A DNA stretch of 64,000 nt, taken from Candidatus Gastranaerophilales bacterium (GTDB lineage Bacteria > Cyanobacteriota > Vampirovibrionia > Gastranaerophilales > Gastranaerophilaceae). A program made the translations under genes and the position numbers. Shown one piece after another: positions 1-9,348 of the stretch. Positions within the stretch are counted from its first letter, which is position 1. The number at the start of each line of letters is the position of its first letter. The DNA lies in NCBI GenBank assembly GCA_944326545.1, contig CALVEH010000010.1, forward strand, positions 1-64,000, given 5' to 3'. Below the pieces are notes generated by a model. That model was not told where the DNA came from. It saw nothing but the letters and a program-made list of their open reading frames with translations, and ran no database searches.

Positions 1-282
1 GCTACGATGATTCAAGTTCGTGCAAACTTAGAAACATACAACGGTACAGGAAGAATTAAGGAAGTTCCTGCTACTGCTTTTTTAATCGGAACTTTCAAAG
101 AATTCCCTCTCGGTAATATTAAGCCGCAGGAAAATGCCGAATATGAAACAACTATGGCTGTAACCTATGCCAAATTAATCGTTGACGGAGTCGAGATTTT
201 TGAAATAGATGTTCTTGAAAACATCTACAAGGTCGGAATGGTCGATATGCTCGCTACATTCAAAAAGAATACGGGGGCTTAA
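1..282 (+). CDS. Phage tail tube protein, C-terminal part (gene cut by window start)
   Basis: This looks like the C-terminal half of a contractile-tail tube protein of the P2 FII / major tail tube family, which polymerises into the inner tube of the tail. The frame is open from base 1, with two codons before the first ATG at 7, so the gene very probably begins outside the window. The visible 91 residues are beta-rich, and the ending (EIDVLENIYKVGMVDMLA) resembles the end of FII-type proteins, which are usually about 170 residues. Its stop overlaps the start of the portal gene as TAATG, so the two are translationally coupled. That adjacency is unusual, because tail tube genes normally lie far downstream of portal genes. 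Confidence 0.65.
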   Translation, partial: ATMIQVRANLETYNGTGRIKEVPATAFLIGTFKEFPLGNIKPQENAEYETTMAVTYAKLIVDGVEIFEIDVLENIYKVGMVDMLATFKKNTGA

Positions 283-1745
283 TGACAGACGATTCTATTC
301 TTAAAAAAGCAAACTCTAAAAAAAGTTTGTCAGAAGAAATTGCGACCCGAAAACGAGCATTAAACTTTTATTCATTGGCAAACATTCTCCCTGATCCTGA
401 TATTGTTCTCAGAAAACAGGGCAAGGATATTAGGATTTATAAGGAATTGCTTTGTGATCCGCACGTTTTTGCCTGCACTCAATCAAGAAAAGCAGGTGTT
501 TTATCTCTTGATTGGGAAATCAATCGTGGTTTGGATAAAGACAAAAATGCTGAGGCGATTGAAGAATTACTTAAAAAACTGGATATTCATAAAATAATAA
601 ATGATATTCTTGATGCAACTCAGTTTGGTTATCAGCCTTTAGAGATTATCTGGAAGAAAACCAAATCAGGACACGTTCTGCCTGAAAAAATTATTGCAAA
701 GCCGCCGGAATGGTTTTGTTTTGATGATGACAATAATCTAAAATTTAGAACTAAAGAAAATTACTACGGCGAAATTGTTCCGGATAAAAAATTCCTGCTT
801 GCTCAAAATAATCCATCTTATAACAATCCTTACGGTGAGAGAACGTTATCTCGTGTCTTTTGGTCTGTAACATTTAAAAAAGGCGGACTGAAGTTTTGGG
901 TAGTATTTACTGAAAAATACGGAATGCCTCATTTGATAGGCAAACACCCACGAGGGGCATCACGAGAAGAAACCACGACTCTTGCCGATATGTTAGAGGA
1001 TATGGTTCAAGATGCAATCGCTGTTATTCCTGATGATTCTTCTGTTGAAATCCAAGAAGCCAATAAATCTTCATCTGCCGAGATTTATGAAAAACTCATC
1101 GACAAGATGAATTCTGAAATCTCAAAAGCAATCTTAGGACAAACTCTTACGACTGAAATCGGTTCAACAGGAAGTTATGCTGCTGCAAATACGCACATGG
1201 CTGTTCGTCAGGATATTATTGATTCTGATAAAAAACTCGTTGAAAGCGTTATAAACCAACTTATTCGTTGGATTTATGAAATTAACTTCTCAAACGAAGA
1301 CGTTCCAGTTTTTGAAATGTATGCACCAGAAGATGTTGATTTGACTCTTGCTCAAAGAGACAAAATCCTCTCAGATACCGGCGTTAAATTCACTAAAGAG
1401 TATTTTATTAAAGCCTACGGTCTTGAAGATGAGGATTTTGATATCAGGGAAGATGTTATCCCTGCAACAAGTCCGCAGTTTAAAGAATTTAAGGAAAGCG
1501 AACCGTCCGTACCCGGACAAGACCAGATAGAAAATCTGCTTGAGTTTATTTCAACAAAGAAATTAAATGAACAGGCTCAACAGATGCTTTCACCTTTAAT
1601 TTCATTGCTTGAGGATTGTGATGATTTTGATGAGGCTTATGAACTTTTAACGGATAAAAACCTGCATTCAAAGAAGTTTGAGCAATCTCTTCAAAAAGCA
1701 CTTTTCCTGTGTGAACTGCAAGGGAGGAGTGATGGTCTTGACTAA
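282..1745 (+). CDS. Mu-like phage portal protein (gp29/DUF935 family)
   Basis: This 487-residue protein resembles the Mu gp29 / DUF935 portal family, which forms the ring through which DNA enters and leaves the capsid. Family-like stretches include an N-terminal region with RDPHVFACTQSRK-like content around residues 55-75 (here CDPHVFACTQSRKAGVLSLDW), DATQFGYQPLEIIWKK near residue 110, and EKYGMPHLIGKHPRG near residue 210. Its length fits the family. The start ATG overlaps the previous stop (TAATG). The 3' end overlaps the start of the cytosine methyltransferase by 14 bases, so the head genes and the methyltransferase form one compact transcription unit. No frameshift is visible. Confidence 0.85.
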   Translation: MTDDSILKKANSKKSLSEEIATRKRALNFYSLANILPDPDIVLRKQGKDIRIYKELLCDPHVFACTQSRKAGVLSLDWEINRGLDKDKNAEAIEELLKKLDIHKIINDILDATQFGYQPLEIIWKKTKSGHVLPEKIIAKPPEWFCFDDDNNLKFRTKENYYGEIVPDKKFLLAQNNPSYNNPYGERTLSRVFWSVTFKKGGLKFWVVFTEKYGMPHLIGKHPRGASREETTTLADMLEDMVQDAIAVIPDDSSVEIQEANKSSSAEIYEKLIDKMNSEISKAILGQTLTTEIGSTGSYAAANTHMAVRQDIIDSDKKLVESVINQLIRWIYEINFSNEDVPVFEMYAPEDVDLTLAQRDKILSDTGVKFTKEYFIKAYGLEDEDFDIREDVIPATSPQFKEFKESEPSVPGQDQIENLLEFISTKKLNEQAQQMLSPLISLLEDCDDFDEAYELLTDKNLHSKKFEQSLQKALFLCELQGRSDGLD

Positions 1746-2931
1746 ACAATTAACTTTCCTTGATTTGTTTTCCGGTATAGGCGGTTTCAGAATCGGACTT
1801 GAAAGAGCCGGTTTTAAAAGTATTGGCTATTGTGATAATGACGAATATGCCAACAAATTATACAAAGCATATTTTAATACCGAAGAGGAGTTATTTTTTA
1901 ATGACATCAGAACAATCAATACAGAAGAATTGCCCGACTTCGACATTCTCTGCGGAGGGTTTCCTTGCCAGTCTTTCTCGATTGCAGGAAAAAGACGCGG
2001 CTTTGAAGACACCAGAGGCACAATGTTTTTTGAGGTCGCACGGATTCTCAAAGACAAGCGACCCCGATATTTTATACTCGAAAACGTTAAAGGCTTACTT
2101 AATCACGACAGTGGAAAAACTTTCCAAACAATACTTAAAATTCTCACCGACCTTGGGTATCAAGTGCAATGGCAATTACTTAATTCTAAGTTCTTCGGAG
2201 TTCCTCAAAACAGGGAAAGAGTGTACATTGTTGGATGTTATGGAAAAGGATGTGCCGGAAAAATATTTCCTCTCACCCCGGACGGAATCGAAAATATTAG
2301 CACGCTCAATAAACATCCATTAAGTCCCAAGACACCTCAAGGTAACAGAATTTATTTACCGGATGGTTTAAGTTCCTGTCTTACTGCAAACGGCGGCGGA
2401 CTCGGTGCTAAAACAGGGTTGTATTTTATTAACAAGCCTCGGCACAATCAATACAAAGCCTCTGATACAGTTCAAACTCTAAAAGTTGCGGGCGATACTC
2501 CTTTAATGAAAGTTAGAAACGGAACTAAAAAAGGATTTGACGAAGCAGGTCCCGGAGACGGAATAAATCTTGCTTTTCCACATTCTAAAACAAGACGAGG
2601 AAGAGTTGGTAAAGGCTGTTCTCAAACTCTTGATACAAACTGCAATATGGGAACTATTGACGGATACAGAATCCGCAGATTAACTCCGCTTGAGTGTTTC
2701 AGACTTCAGGGATTTCCTGATGAAATGATAGAGAAAGCACGTGAAATCGGACTGGCAGATTGTCGTTTATACAAGATGGCAGGCAATGCCGTAACCGTAA
2801 ATGTTGTTGAAGCTGTTGCAAGAAAAATCGCGGATTGCGAGCAGAGGGCGGAGGGCTTGGAGAAGTCCAAGACCGCAGACCCGTTTAATGCGAGCAACCA
2901 AGCGGCAGAGGTCGAGAATGGTCGAACTTAA
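1732..2931 (+). CDS. DNA (cytosine-5-)-methyltransferase, phage-encoded
   Basis: This protein transfers a methyl group from S-adenosylmethionine to C5 of cytosine in a specific DNA sequence. All key C5 motifs are visible: motif I LDLFSGIGGF (about residues 10-19), catalytic GGFPCQSFS with Cys79, ENVKG (117-121), QNRERVYIVG, and the motif IX/X pair RRLTPLECFRLQGFP and YKMAGNAV. An upstream in-frame codon at 1678 exists, but the ATG at 1732 is preceded by AGGGAGG and starts directly before motif I, so it is preferred (399 residues). No partner endonuclease is adjacent. Its position inside the head gene block suggests it modifies phage DNA against host restriction. The C-terminal 30 or so residues after motif X look like spacer and overlap the next gene. 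Confidence 0.9.
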   Translation: MVLTKQLTFLDLFSGIGGFRIGLERAGFKSIGYCDNDEYANKLYKAYFNTEEELFFNDIRTINTEELPDFDILCGGFPCQSFSIAGKRRGFEDTRGTMFFEVARILKDKRPRYFILENVKGLLNHDSGKTFQTILKILTDLGYQVQWQLLNSKFFGVPQNRERVYIVGCYGKGCAGKIFPLTPDGIENISTLNKHPLSPKTPQGNRIYLPDGLSSCLTANGGGLGAKTGLYFINKPRHNQYKASDTVQTLKVAGDTPLMKVRNGTKKGFDEAGPGDGINLAFPHSKTRRGRVGKGCSQTLDTNCNMGTIDGYRIRRLTPLECFRLQGFPDEMIEKAREIGLADCRLYKMAGNAVTVNVVEAVARKIADCEQRAEGLEKSKTADPFNASNQAAEVENGRT

Positions 2932-3676
2932 AGGCTTATTTAAACTTGCTCCGGCGGCGGCAATAAAATATTTCAGGCGGAAAGGTCAAACTTTCACTTG
3001 GGATTGGTACGAATTATGGCAAGATGCACATAAAAAAACTTTCACAGTCGCCAAAGTTATGCGTGAGGATATTCTAAAAGATATTCGCTCTGCCTTGGAT
3101 AAAGCCCTATCTGAGGGAAAAACATTCAGTGAGTTTCAAAAAGAACTCAAACCAACCCTGCAAAAGAAAGGCTGGTGGGGAGAACAGATTATTGTTGATA
3201 CTCAAGGCAACGCAGAAAAAGTTCAGCTTGGTTCAATGTACCGATTAAAAACCATCTATGCCGTTAATATGCAGACTTCATATATGACAGGGCGGTATAA
3301 AACTCAGATGGATAATGTTGACAATAGACCTTATTGGGAATACGTTGCTGTCCTTGATAACAGAACCCGACCTGAACACGCTCAACTGCATGGATTAATT
3401 TACAGATATGATGATCCGTTCTGGGCAAGTTTTTACCCTCCTAACGGTTGGAGATGCCGTTGCAGAGTTAACGCTCTTTCAGATTATAACCTCAAAAAGA
3501 AAGATGCAAAGCCGGGTAATTCCACTGGTACTTTGTCACAGGAGATGAGATTAGTTTCTAAAAAATCAGGTGAGTATAAGCCCGTTACAGTTTATACAGA
3601 CCCTCTTACAGGTAAAAAGATTGCCCCTGATGTCGGGTGGTCTCATAATCCGGCTTCAGGTTTAAACGATATTTGA
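2918..3676 (+). CDS. Mu F-like phage head morphogenesis protein
   Basis: This 252-residue protein matches the Mu gpF / SPP1 gp7 minor head protein family, which acts in capsid assembly near the portal. The diagnostic C-terminal part is present: VLDNRTRPEHAQLHG, then FYPPNGWRCRCRVN, where the Cys-Arg-Cys-Arg cluster is typical. The ATG at 2918, with GAGG nearby upstream, is chosen because the 39 residues predicted further upstream are Arg-rich and lie inside the methyltransferase gene. It overlaps that gene by 14 bases and follows the portal gene in the usual Mu order (portal, F), interrupted only by the methyltransferase. Confidence 0.85.
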   Translation: MVELKGLFKLAPAAAIKYFRRKGQTFTWDWYELWQDAHKKTFTVAKVMREDILKDIRSALDKALSEGKTFSEFQKELKPTLQKKGWWGEQIIVDTQGNAEKVQLGSMYRLKTIYAVNMQTSYMTGRYKTQMDNVDNRPYWEYVAVLDNRTRPEHAQLHGLIYRYDDPFWASFYPPNGWRCRCRVNALSDYNLKKKDAKPGNSTGTLSQEMRLVSKKSGEYKPVTVYTDPLTGKKIAPDVGWSHNPASGLNDI

Positions 3677-3709
3677 ACGCTATTTGAATAATAATTAAAG
3701 GAGTTTTGA

Positions 3710-4522
3710 ATGACAGTTGATAAAAAAAGTTTATTAAACTGGGTTGGCGGAAAAAGATTACTCCGCAAACGTATTGCACCGTTAATTCCTACGGATATTC
3801 AATCATACATTGAGCCTTTCGGCGGTGCCGGTTGGGTTTTGTTTTATAAAGACCGTTGGGCTGATTTGGAAATATACAACGACCTTGACGGTAGATTGGT
3901 GAATCTTTTCAGGATTGTAAAATATCACCCTAATGCCTTAAAAGAAGAATTACAGTATCTTTTAGGCTCACGTGAGATGTTTTTCCAATTTTTGAACGGA
4001 ACTTTTATTACCGATATCCAAAAAGCCGCACAATTTCTGTTTTTAATTACACGTTCATTTGGCGGTCGTGGTGATACTTTCGGAACTGTAAAAAAATCTT
4101 CAGGCGGTGCATCGAAATCCCAACGCAATGTTTTAGAAAAAATCGATGCAATCCACAAACGCCTTGATAAAGTTATGGTTGAGAATCGTGACTTTGAAAA
4201 ATTGATTAAACAATACGATTTTGAAGGTGCATTTTTCTATTGCGATCCGCCGTACACTTCAGGTTGCGGTTATGAAGTAACATCTACCGCAGACTTTGAC
4301 CACGAACGTTTAAGAGATGTTTTAGGTAACATCAAAGGGCGTTTTCTGCTCTCATACGATGATTCTCCAAAAGTCCGAGAATTATACAAAGGCTTTGAGA
4401 TGATTGAAGTTGAAAGACAGAACGGAATTAACAATCGTGAGGGTACTAGCAGGGCGAACAAGGTATATAAAGAATTGCTCATTGCTAATTATCCAATAAA
4501 AAAATTATCTAAAAATGTCTGA
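3710..4522 (+). CDS. DNA N6-adenine methyltransferase (D12 class, Dam-like)
   Basis: This is a 270-residue D12-class adenine methyltransferase, the family of Dam and T4 Dam. It carries the N-terminal LLNWVGGKRLL motif (residues 8-18), the cofactor-binding IEPFGGAG (34-41) and the catalytic DPPY in FYCDPPYTSG (179-182). Length and motif order are those of an intact enzyme. AAGGAG lies about 7 bases before the ATG. It sits between the F- and G-like head genes and overlaps the latter by 8 bases, so it is co-expressed with virion genes. With the C5 methyltransferase upstream, this is a second DNA-modifying gene embedded in the structural module. Its target is probably a short site such as GATC, but the sequence does not prove this. 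Confidence 0.9.
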   Translation: MTVDKKSLLNWVGGKRLLRKRIAPLIPTDIQSYIEPFGGAGWVLFYKDRWADLEIYNDLDGRLVNLFRIVKYHPNALKEELQYLLGSREMFFQFLNGTFITDIQKAAQFLFLITRSFGGRGDTFGTVKKSSGGASKSQRNVLEKIDAIHKRLDKVMVENRDFEKLIKQYDFEGAFFYCDPPYTSGCGYEVTSTADFDHERLRDVLGNIKGRFLLSYDDSPKVRELYKGFEMIEVERQNGINNREGTSRANKVYKELLIANYPIKKLSKNV

Positions 4523-4958
4523 CTCTATCGAAATAAAAATTGATAACAAAGAAGTTGAATCAAGACTCCTTTATTTGGCTCAAAGAAGTGAAAACCTGCG
4601 GCCGTTAATGAAAAACATCGCAGGGATTTTCGCATATTCAACAGAAGAAAATTTTAAAGAAGAAGGTCGTCTGAAATGGGAAAACCTCAAAGATTCAACA
4701 ATTAAACAGCGAACTAAAAATAAACAGTGGCCCGGCATGATTTTGCAGGTAACAGGGCAGCTTGCTTCTTCTGTTAATACTTATTATGATAACGATTCAG
4801 CAGTTATAGGTTCAAACCTTGAATACGCAGCAATACACCAACTCGGCGGACAGTCAGGGCGGAATAAATCTGTTGAAATTCCTGCACGTCCTTATTTAAA
4901 ACTTACTGATGAGGATTTTGAGGAAATAATTGCTTCAACGATGAATTATTTGGAATAG
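4515..4958 (+). CDS. Phage virion morphogenesis protein (Mu G / P2 S-like tail completion)
   Basis: This 147-residue protein belongs to the phage virion morphogenesis family that includes Mu gpG and P2 gpS, which help to complete or connect tails and heads. Recognisable parts are WENLKDSTIKQR around residue 54, LQVTGQLASSV near residue 77 and the end IPARPYLKLTDEDFEEI. The portal-F-G order is as in Mu. No further phage genes follow; the next gene runs in the opposite direction and overlaps the last 56 bases. The structural module therefore stops here, either because the prophage is truncated or because the defence genes were inserted at this point. Confidence 0.8.
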   Translation: MSDSIEIKIDNKEVESRLLYLAQRSENLRPLMKNIAGIFAYSTEENFKEEGRLKWENLKDSTIKQRTKNKQWPGMILQVTGQLASSVNTYYDNDSAVIGSNLEYAAIHQLGGQSGRNKSVEIPARPYLKLTDEDFEEIIASTMNYLE

Positions 4959-6204
4959 CATTATTCTGTTTTAAAATCAAATCCAAAGCATTAATTATTG
5001 CATCAGCAAACATCTTGGTGCATTTTATCTTATTATCTTCAGAAAGATTTATTGTATAATCACCTTTAATATTATTTATACAAAATTGGCATAACTCTGT
5101 ATCTACAATAGAGTCACAAACAAGTGTCCTTAAATACATATCAACATCTAGTTGTAATTCATTGTATCGTGCCTTCGGATTTAACTTGTAGTACAAATCC
5201 ATAATTCTAGATATGTCTTTTTCTATTTGTATTCTCGTATTATCAAAATTTTTTGCATAATCTAGCAGTTCTTTTAAATTACTTACAGTATCAAGTTCAT
5301 TACAAATAGGAGTAAATATTTGTTGAGAAAGTAAATTAAATCCGTATGAAACATTAAAGTCTTTCCCATGATAATCATCATTCAGTATACAAATATAAGG
5401 AGTAATACTAAAAAGTTTAAGATATGCAATAATCTTTTTCTTCTCCTTTGAACCACTAATATATATATAATGAGATATTTCATCAGGTATTTCTTTAAAT
5501 AAATCACTAGCAAGTGAGTAATAGATGCATCTGTCAAAAACATTATCTGATTGACTTTTTAAAATATTAATTATTTCAGTATCATCAATCTTTATATCAG
5601 GTTTAACCTCTTTAAAAAACAAATATGCAATTTTAAGAACGGCTAATGCTACACCTTTTCCACCAAAATCAAATTTTAACTTAATCATAAAGGGTTTAAA
5701 TTTGTGAGTATTTTGAGAAATAGCTGCCCAGCCAGCATCAATGATATTATGCTGTTTCCTTATTTCCTGTTTGTAATCAATACCAAGTTTTTCAAGTTCT
5801 TGTTTTTTATCTGCAAGAATTTTACCTATCTTGTTTTTTATTTGTTGTTTATTTTTATTCCCCTGAATTTGAAAACTAAAACCGTTTTGATGCAATGGGG
5901 TTTCATTTATATATACATCTGCAAGTTCATATTCTCCGCCATATTTGTACAAATATTGTTGTTCACTGTTTAAATCATCAACCAGTACAGGTTGTGGCGT
6001 TCCCCGTTCTCTTTTGATTTTAAACATATTAATTATTTGGTTGTAAACACCATCAAATGCATTATCTATATTGTCGCCCAACCAAGAATTACAATTTTTA
6101 CACAATAAATTTTTTGATTTTATTCTTCCGCATATAACATTAGGAATAATATGTTCTTCTGTTAACTCACTAAATTCTTGTCCACAAAATACACATTTTT
6201 TCAT
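4903..6204 (-). CDS. HNH endonuclease-like protein at the end of the defence operon
   Basis: The N-terminus carries a compact HNH/zinc module, CVFCGQEFSELTEEHIIPN (residues 4-22), followed by LLCKNCNSWLGD. These are paired CxxC ligands around an E-H-I-I-P core, as in HNH_5-type nucleases. The remaining 380 or so residues are not recognised. They are mostly helical and charged and could act in target or partner recognition. The start is 3 bases after the stop of the Type III Res gene on the same strand, so it is probably co-transcribed with it. The last 18 or so codons run antisense through the end of the phage G-like gene, so the present C-terminus may have been created at an insertion junction. 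Confidence 0.7.
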   Translation of the reverse strand: MKKCVFCGQEFSELTEEHIIPNVICGRIKSKNLLCKNCNSWLGDNIDNAFDGVYNQIINMFKIKRERGTPQPVLVDDLNSEQQYLYKYGGEYELADVYINETPLHQNGFSFQIQGNKNKQQIKNKIGKILADKKQELEKLGIDYKQEIRKQHNIIDAGWAAISQNTHKFKPFMIKLKFDFGGKGVALAVLKIAYLFFKEVKPDIKIDDTEIINILKSQSDNVFDRCIYYSLASDLFKEIPDEISHYIYISGSKEKKKIIAYLKLFSITPYICILNDDYHGKDFNVSYGFNLLSQQIFTPICNELDTVSNLKELLDYAKNFDNTRIQIEKDISRIMDLYYKLNPKARYNELQLDVDMYLRTLVCDSIVDTELCQFCINNIKGDYTINLSEDNKIKCTKMFADAIINALDLILKQNNAIPNNSSLKQLFPQNPHQ

Positions 6205-6207
6205 GAA

Positions 6208-9200
6208 TTATATGTTAACCTTAAACTCTTTCCAATCCTTAACCGGTTGTTCTGAGAATAGAATACCGTCTTGCAAGGCGTCAAAGTGTTGTTTCCCGCA
6301 ATGAATTTTTAATCTTTCAGGACTTCTCAAATCAAACAGGCTTGTTGTACCTTTTGTTTCAAGTACAAAATAAAGTTTTTGTTCGCCGTCTTTTTCTAAG
6401 AACACCGCCCAATCAGGGTTATAACTTCCAATAGGTGTTTCAATTTTAAACCTTGGCGGGATTTTGAAGAACATTTTTACATCCGGATCTTCATCAAGAG
6501 ATTTGGCAAACCTGCTTTCAACTCCGCTATCATAAATCAGGTAATCGTAAACACTGTGTTCTACCTGAACAGCATTTCGGTCAAGGTTTGCAAGAAGTTC
6601 AGCACTGTCAAAAATTTCCTGAACATAATATTCTTCGCCTGCAAGTTTAACATATTTTATGCCATCAATAGCCAGACTGTGGCGGTTGCGTGAGATTATC
6701 TCAAGTGCTTTTTCATAAAATCCTTGAGGGTTGTTTATAAAATCTTTTATTCTGCCGCTTTCCTGCAATATACGGATTATGTCGCTCCGTTTTAAAAGTG
6801 TTTCGGCTGAAATTAATCTGACAATATCCGGCAGAACTTCATAAGAGCCTGCAATATCCAAACTTCTTCTGTGCATTTCTGTTGAGGATACTCCGGAATT
6901 TTCAAGTTCTATTTCTGCAGTTGATGAAACAAGTTTTGCTTTTGGAATAACCGGCATTTCAGACAGCTCTTTCACGCAATTTTTAATTAAAGTTTCACTG
7001 TCTATATTTACTCTGTATGTTGTTTTTTGCTTAATTTTATTCCACAGTTCTCTAAATTCAGGGGATAAAATTGCCTGTTTTTTCAGTTTAACCGTAACTT
7101 CTTTGTTTGCATCACGAATTACAGGGCGGTTGTCGGCTTTTTCTAATGCCTGAATAATTGCACGCTGTGCGGCTTTTGAATAACGTTCACTCAAATCAAG
7201 TTTGCCGGCTTTAAGCTGTGCTTTCATTGTATCTTTTATTTTACCCTCTTTTGAGATTACTTTCATTTCTTTGAGTTCTTCCATGATCTCTGAGGCTTGT
7301 TCATGCGTAAATGATTTTTCTTCAATACGGGTTTCAACACATTTAACTTCTTTAAGCTTTTCAAAAGTTACAGGTTCAGCCTGTTTCATTATTTTTTTGA
7401 CTTCCTGCTTTAGTGGCTCTGCTATTTCAGGAAGTTCAATTTCTTCTATTTTTACATCTTCTTTTACGTTTCCGTTAGCATCAAGAACATCGTTTGCCAC
7501 AAGTGCCTCATAAACATCAAAGGCTGAGGCTTCATCCATTTGATGTTCAATTTCGACTTTTTCTTCATAAGTCAAATCCATCAACGCACTAAGCTGCAGC
7601 ACACCAAACTTCATGCCAGTTTCCTGTTCAATTTCTTTTTGCAGAGTTTCGGCAAATTCAGCAAAACTTTCGTTTGCCATAACGTGCAGGATGTTTATAT
7701 TTCTATCTTCAATCCGTTCACCCTCCTGATTTACGCAAAGCCTTAAACCTCGTCCGACTTTTTGGCGGCAGGTAAATGTTGATTTCTGTTCAATTAATGT
7801 ACAAACCTGAAACACATTCGGGTTGTCCCAGCCCTCTTTTAATGCGGAGTGGGAGAAAATAAACCGTAAAGGACAATCAAAAGACAATAGCCATTCTTTA
7901 TCACGCATAATTGTGTTATACGTATCATCATCTGCTAGGGTATCGCCTTTAGTATTTTTGTAAATCCCTTTTTTGTCCTGTGAAAAGTAACCGTTGTGGG
8001 CTTTTTCAATATCTGTATTAAAATAAGTTTTCAGCGGGGCATACTTTTCTTTGCTCATAAGCTCGTTATAGCATTCTTCAAACATCTGAGCATATATGCC
8101 TTTTTCGCCTGTTTCAGTACGGTATTTTTTAACCTCATCAATAAAGAATAATGACAAAACTTTTATACCTTTGTCGTGGTAGCGGAGTTCTTTTTCAAGA
8201 TGTGCTTCGATTGTTCTGTATATTTGAGCATGCTTAATTATATTTTCATCAATACTTCCGATAGATTTGCCGAGTTTAACTGTTTCGGAGTTCGTAAATT
8301 CAACACATTCAAAACCTTTTGTGCAATCAATGCCTTCAATTGTATAGCCTTCGTATAAACTGCGTTTTCCTGAAAGCATAAACAAATCATCACCAGGCTT
8401 GACAGTAATTGTTTTACGTTCTACTTTTCCTGCTTTGCTTTCAATATCCATTTCAATTTTTGCAGTAAACCCGTTTTGGTTTGAAACTGATTTTAAGTGA
8501 ATATATGGTTTATTAAAGTCATTAGTTACAGAGTTTGACGAAACGCAAATCTGTTTTACAAGGCCCATTTGATAAGCATCAACAGGAGTTAAGCGGTAAA
8601 GCAGGTTTATTTTTTCTCTGTGAGTTGCACTGTAGCGGAGAACACAAAGAGGATTTAATGATTGAATTGCCTCTTTTGCTTTCGGAGTGTTGTCAACGGA
8701 TTGCGATTCGTCAATAATTACAACGGGATTTGTGTCCTGAATGTATCTCATAGCAGTTTCGCCGTTGAGCTTGTCCTGTTCCTGATTGATTATGTTTTCG
8801 GCTTTTTTAAATGCGTCAATATTTATAATCATTATTTCAATGTTACCTGATGTCGCAAACTGGCGGACATCCGAAAGTTTAGCCGAGTTATAAATAAAAT
8901 ATCTGTAAGGAATTCCGTCATAAAGGTTTTTAAAATGTTCTTCTGTTACCTGCAAGGATTTAAAAACACCCTCCCTGATTGCAACGGACGGAACAACAAT
9001 AATAAATTTTGAAAATCCGTAACGCTTATTGAGTTCAAGAATTGTTTTTGTGTAAACGTATGTTTTACCCGTTCCTGTTTCCATTTCAATAGAAAACTGG
9101 TGGCTGTCGTAATCACGAGATAACGGGAGTTTGTTTCGTCTTTGAATTGCGTGCATATTTGAAAGCAGTGTGTCGTTATCTATTTCAAGTTTGTTGCCGA

Positions 9201-9348
9201 AACCAAAATCATTTTGAATTAACTTCATCTGATCGGGGTTTCTGTCAATAGAAAATGTAGTTGTTGATTTCTCCTGACCTGTAAATAAATCAGCAACCAC
9301 ATTTACTGCCTCTGTTTGAAATTCTTGATGTTTAAATTTTAACTTCAC
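6208..9348 (-). CDS. res: Type III restriction enzyme, Res subunit
   Basis: This 1046-residue protein is the ATP-dependent translocase/nuclease subunit of a Type III restriction-modification system. It has Walker A TGTGKT (residues 91-96), Walker B DESQ (213-216), motif III SATHR near 240, and a QKVGRGLRL helicase motif VI. A C-terminal PD-(D/E)xK nuclease is visible as NPDWAVF (Asp979) and LETKG (Glu997, Lys999). All expected catalytic residues are present and the length fits the family. It overlaps the upstream Bro-N gene by 4 bases and is followed after 3 bases by the HNH gene. Unusually, it is separated from its Mod partner by two accessory genes. Confidence 0.95.
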   Translation of the reverse strand: MKLKFKHQEFQTEAVNVVADLFTGQEKSTTTFSIDRNPDQMKLIQNDFGFGNKLEIDNDTLLSNMHAIQRRNKLPLSRDYDSHQFSIEMETGTGKTYVYTKTILELNKRYGFSKFIIVVPSVAIREGVFKSLQVTEEHFKNLYDGIPYRYFIYNSAKLSDVRQFATSGNIEIMIINIDAFKKAENIINQEQDKLNGETAMRYIQDTNPVVIIDESQSVDNTPKAKEAIQSLNPLCVLRYSATHREKINLLYRLTPVDAYQMGLVKQICVSSNSVTNDFNKPYIHLKSVSNQNGFTAKIEMDIESKAGKVERKTITVKPGDDLFMLSGKRSLYEGYTIEGIDCTKGFECVEFTNSETVKLGKSIGSIDENIIKHAQIYRTIEAHLEKELRYHDKGIKVLSLFFIDEVKKYRTETGEKGIYAQMFEECYNELMSKEKYAPLKTYFNTDIEKAHNGYFSQDKKGIYKNTKGDTLADDDTYNTIMRDKEWLLSFDCPLRFIFSHSALKEGWDNPNVFQVCTLIEQKSTFTCRQKVGRGLRLCVNQEGERIEDRNINILHVMANESFAEFAETLQKEIEQETGMKFGVLQLSALMDLTYEEKVEIEHQMDEASAFDVYEALVANDVLDANGNVKEDVKIEEIELPEIAEPLKQEVKKIMKQAEPVTFEKLKEVKCVETRIEEKSFTHEQASEIMEELKEMKVISKEGKIKDTMKAQLKAGKLDLSERYSKAAQRAIIQALEKADNRPVIRDANKEVTVKLKKQAILSPEFRELWNKIKQKTTYRVNIDSETLIKNCVKELSEMPVIPKAKLVSSTAEIELENSGVSSTEMHRRSLDIAGSYEVLPDIVRLISAETLLKRSDIIRILQESGRIKDFINNPQGFYEKALEIISRNRHSLAIDGIKYVKLAGEEYYVQEIFDSAELLANLDRNAVQVEHSVYDYLIYDSGVESRFAKSLDEDPDVKMFFKIPPRFKIETPIGSYNPDWAVFLEKDGEQKLYFVLETKGTTSLFDLRSPERLKIHCGKQHFDALQDGILFSEQPVKDWKEFKVNI

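Noticed and set aside
1678-1731. N-terminal extension of the cytosine methyltransferase
   Set aside because: It lies inside the portal gene, has no ribosome-binding site and adds 18 residues before the conserved motif I; the ATG at 1732 has AGGGAGG upstream.
2801-2917. Arginine-rich N-terminal extension of the F-like protein
   Set aside because: Its codons are the reverse reading phase of the methyltransferase tail, and the family begins near the ATG at 2918.
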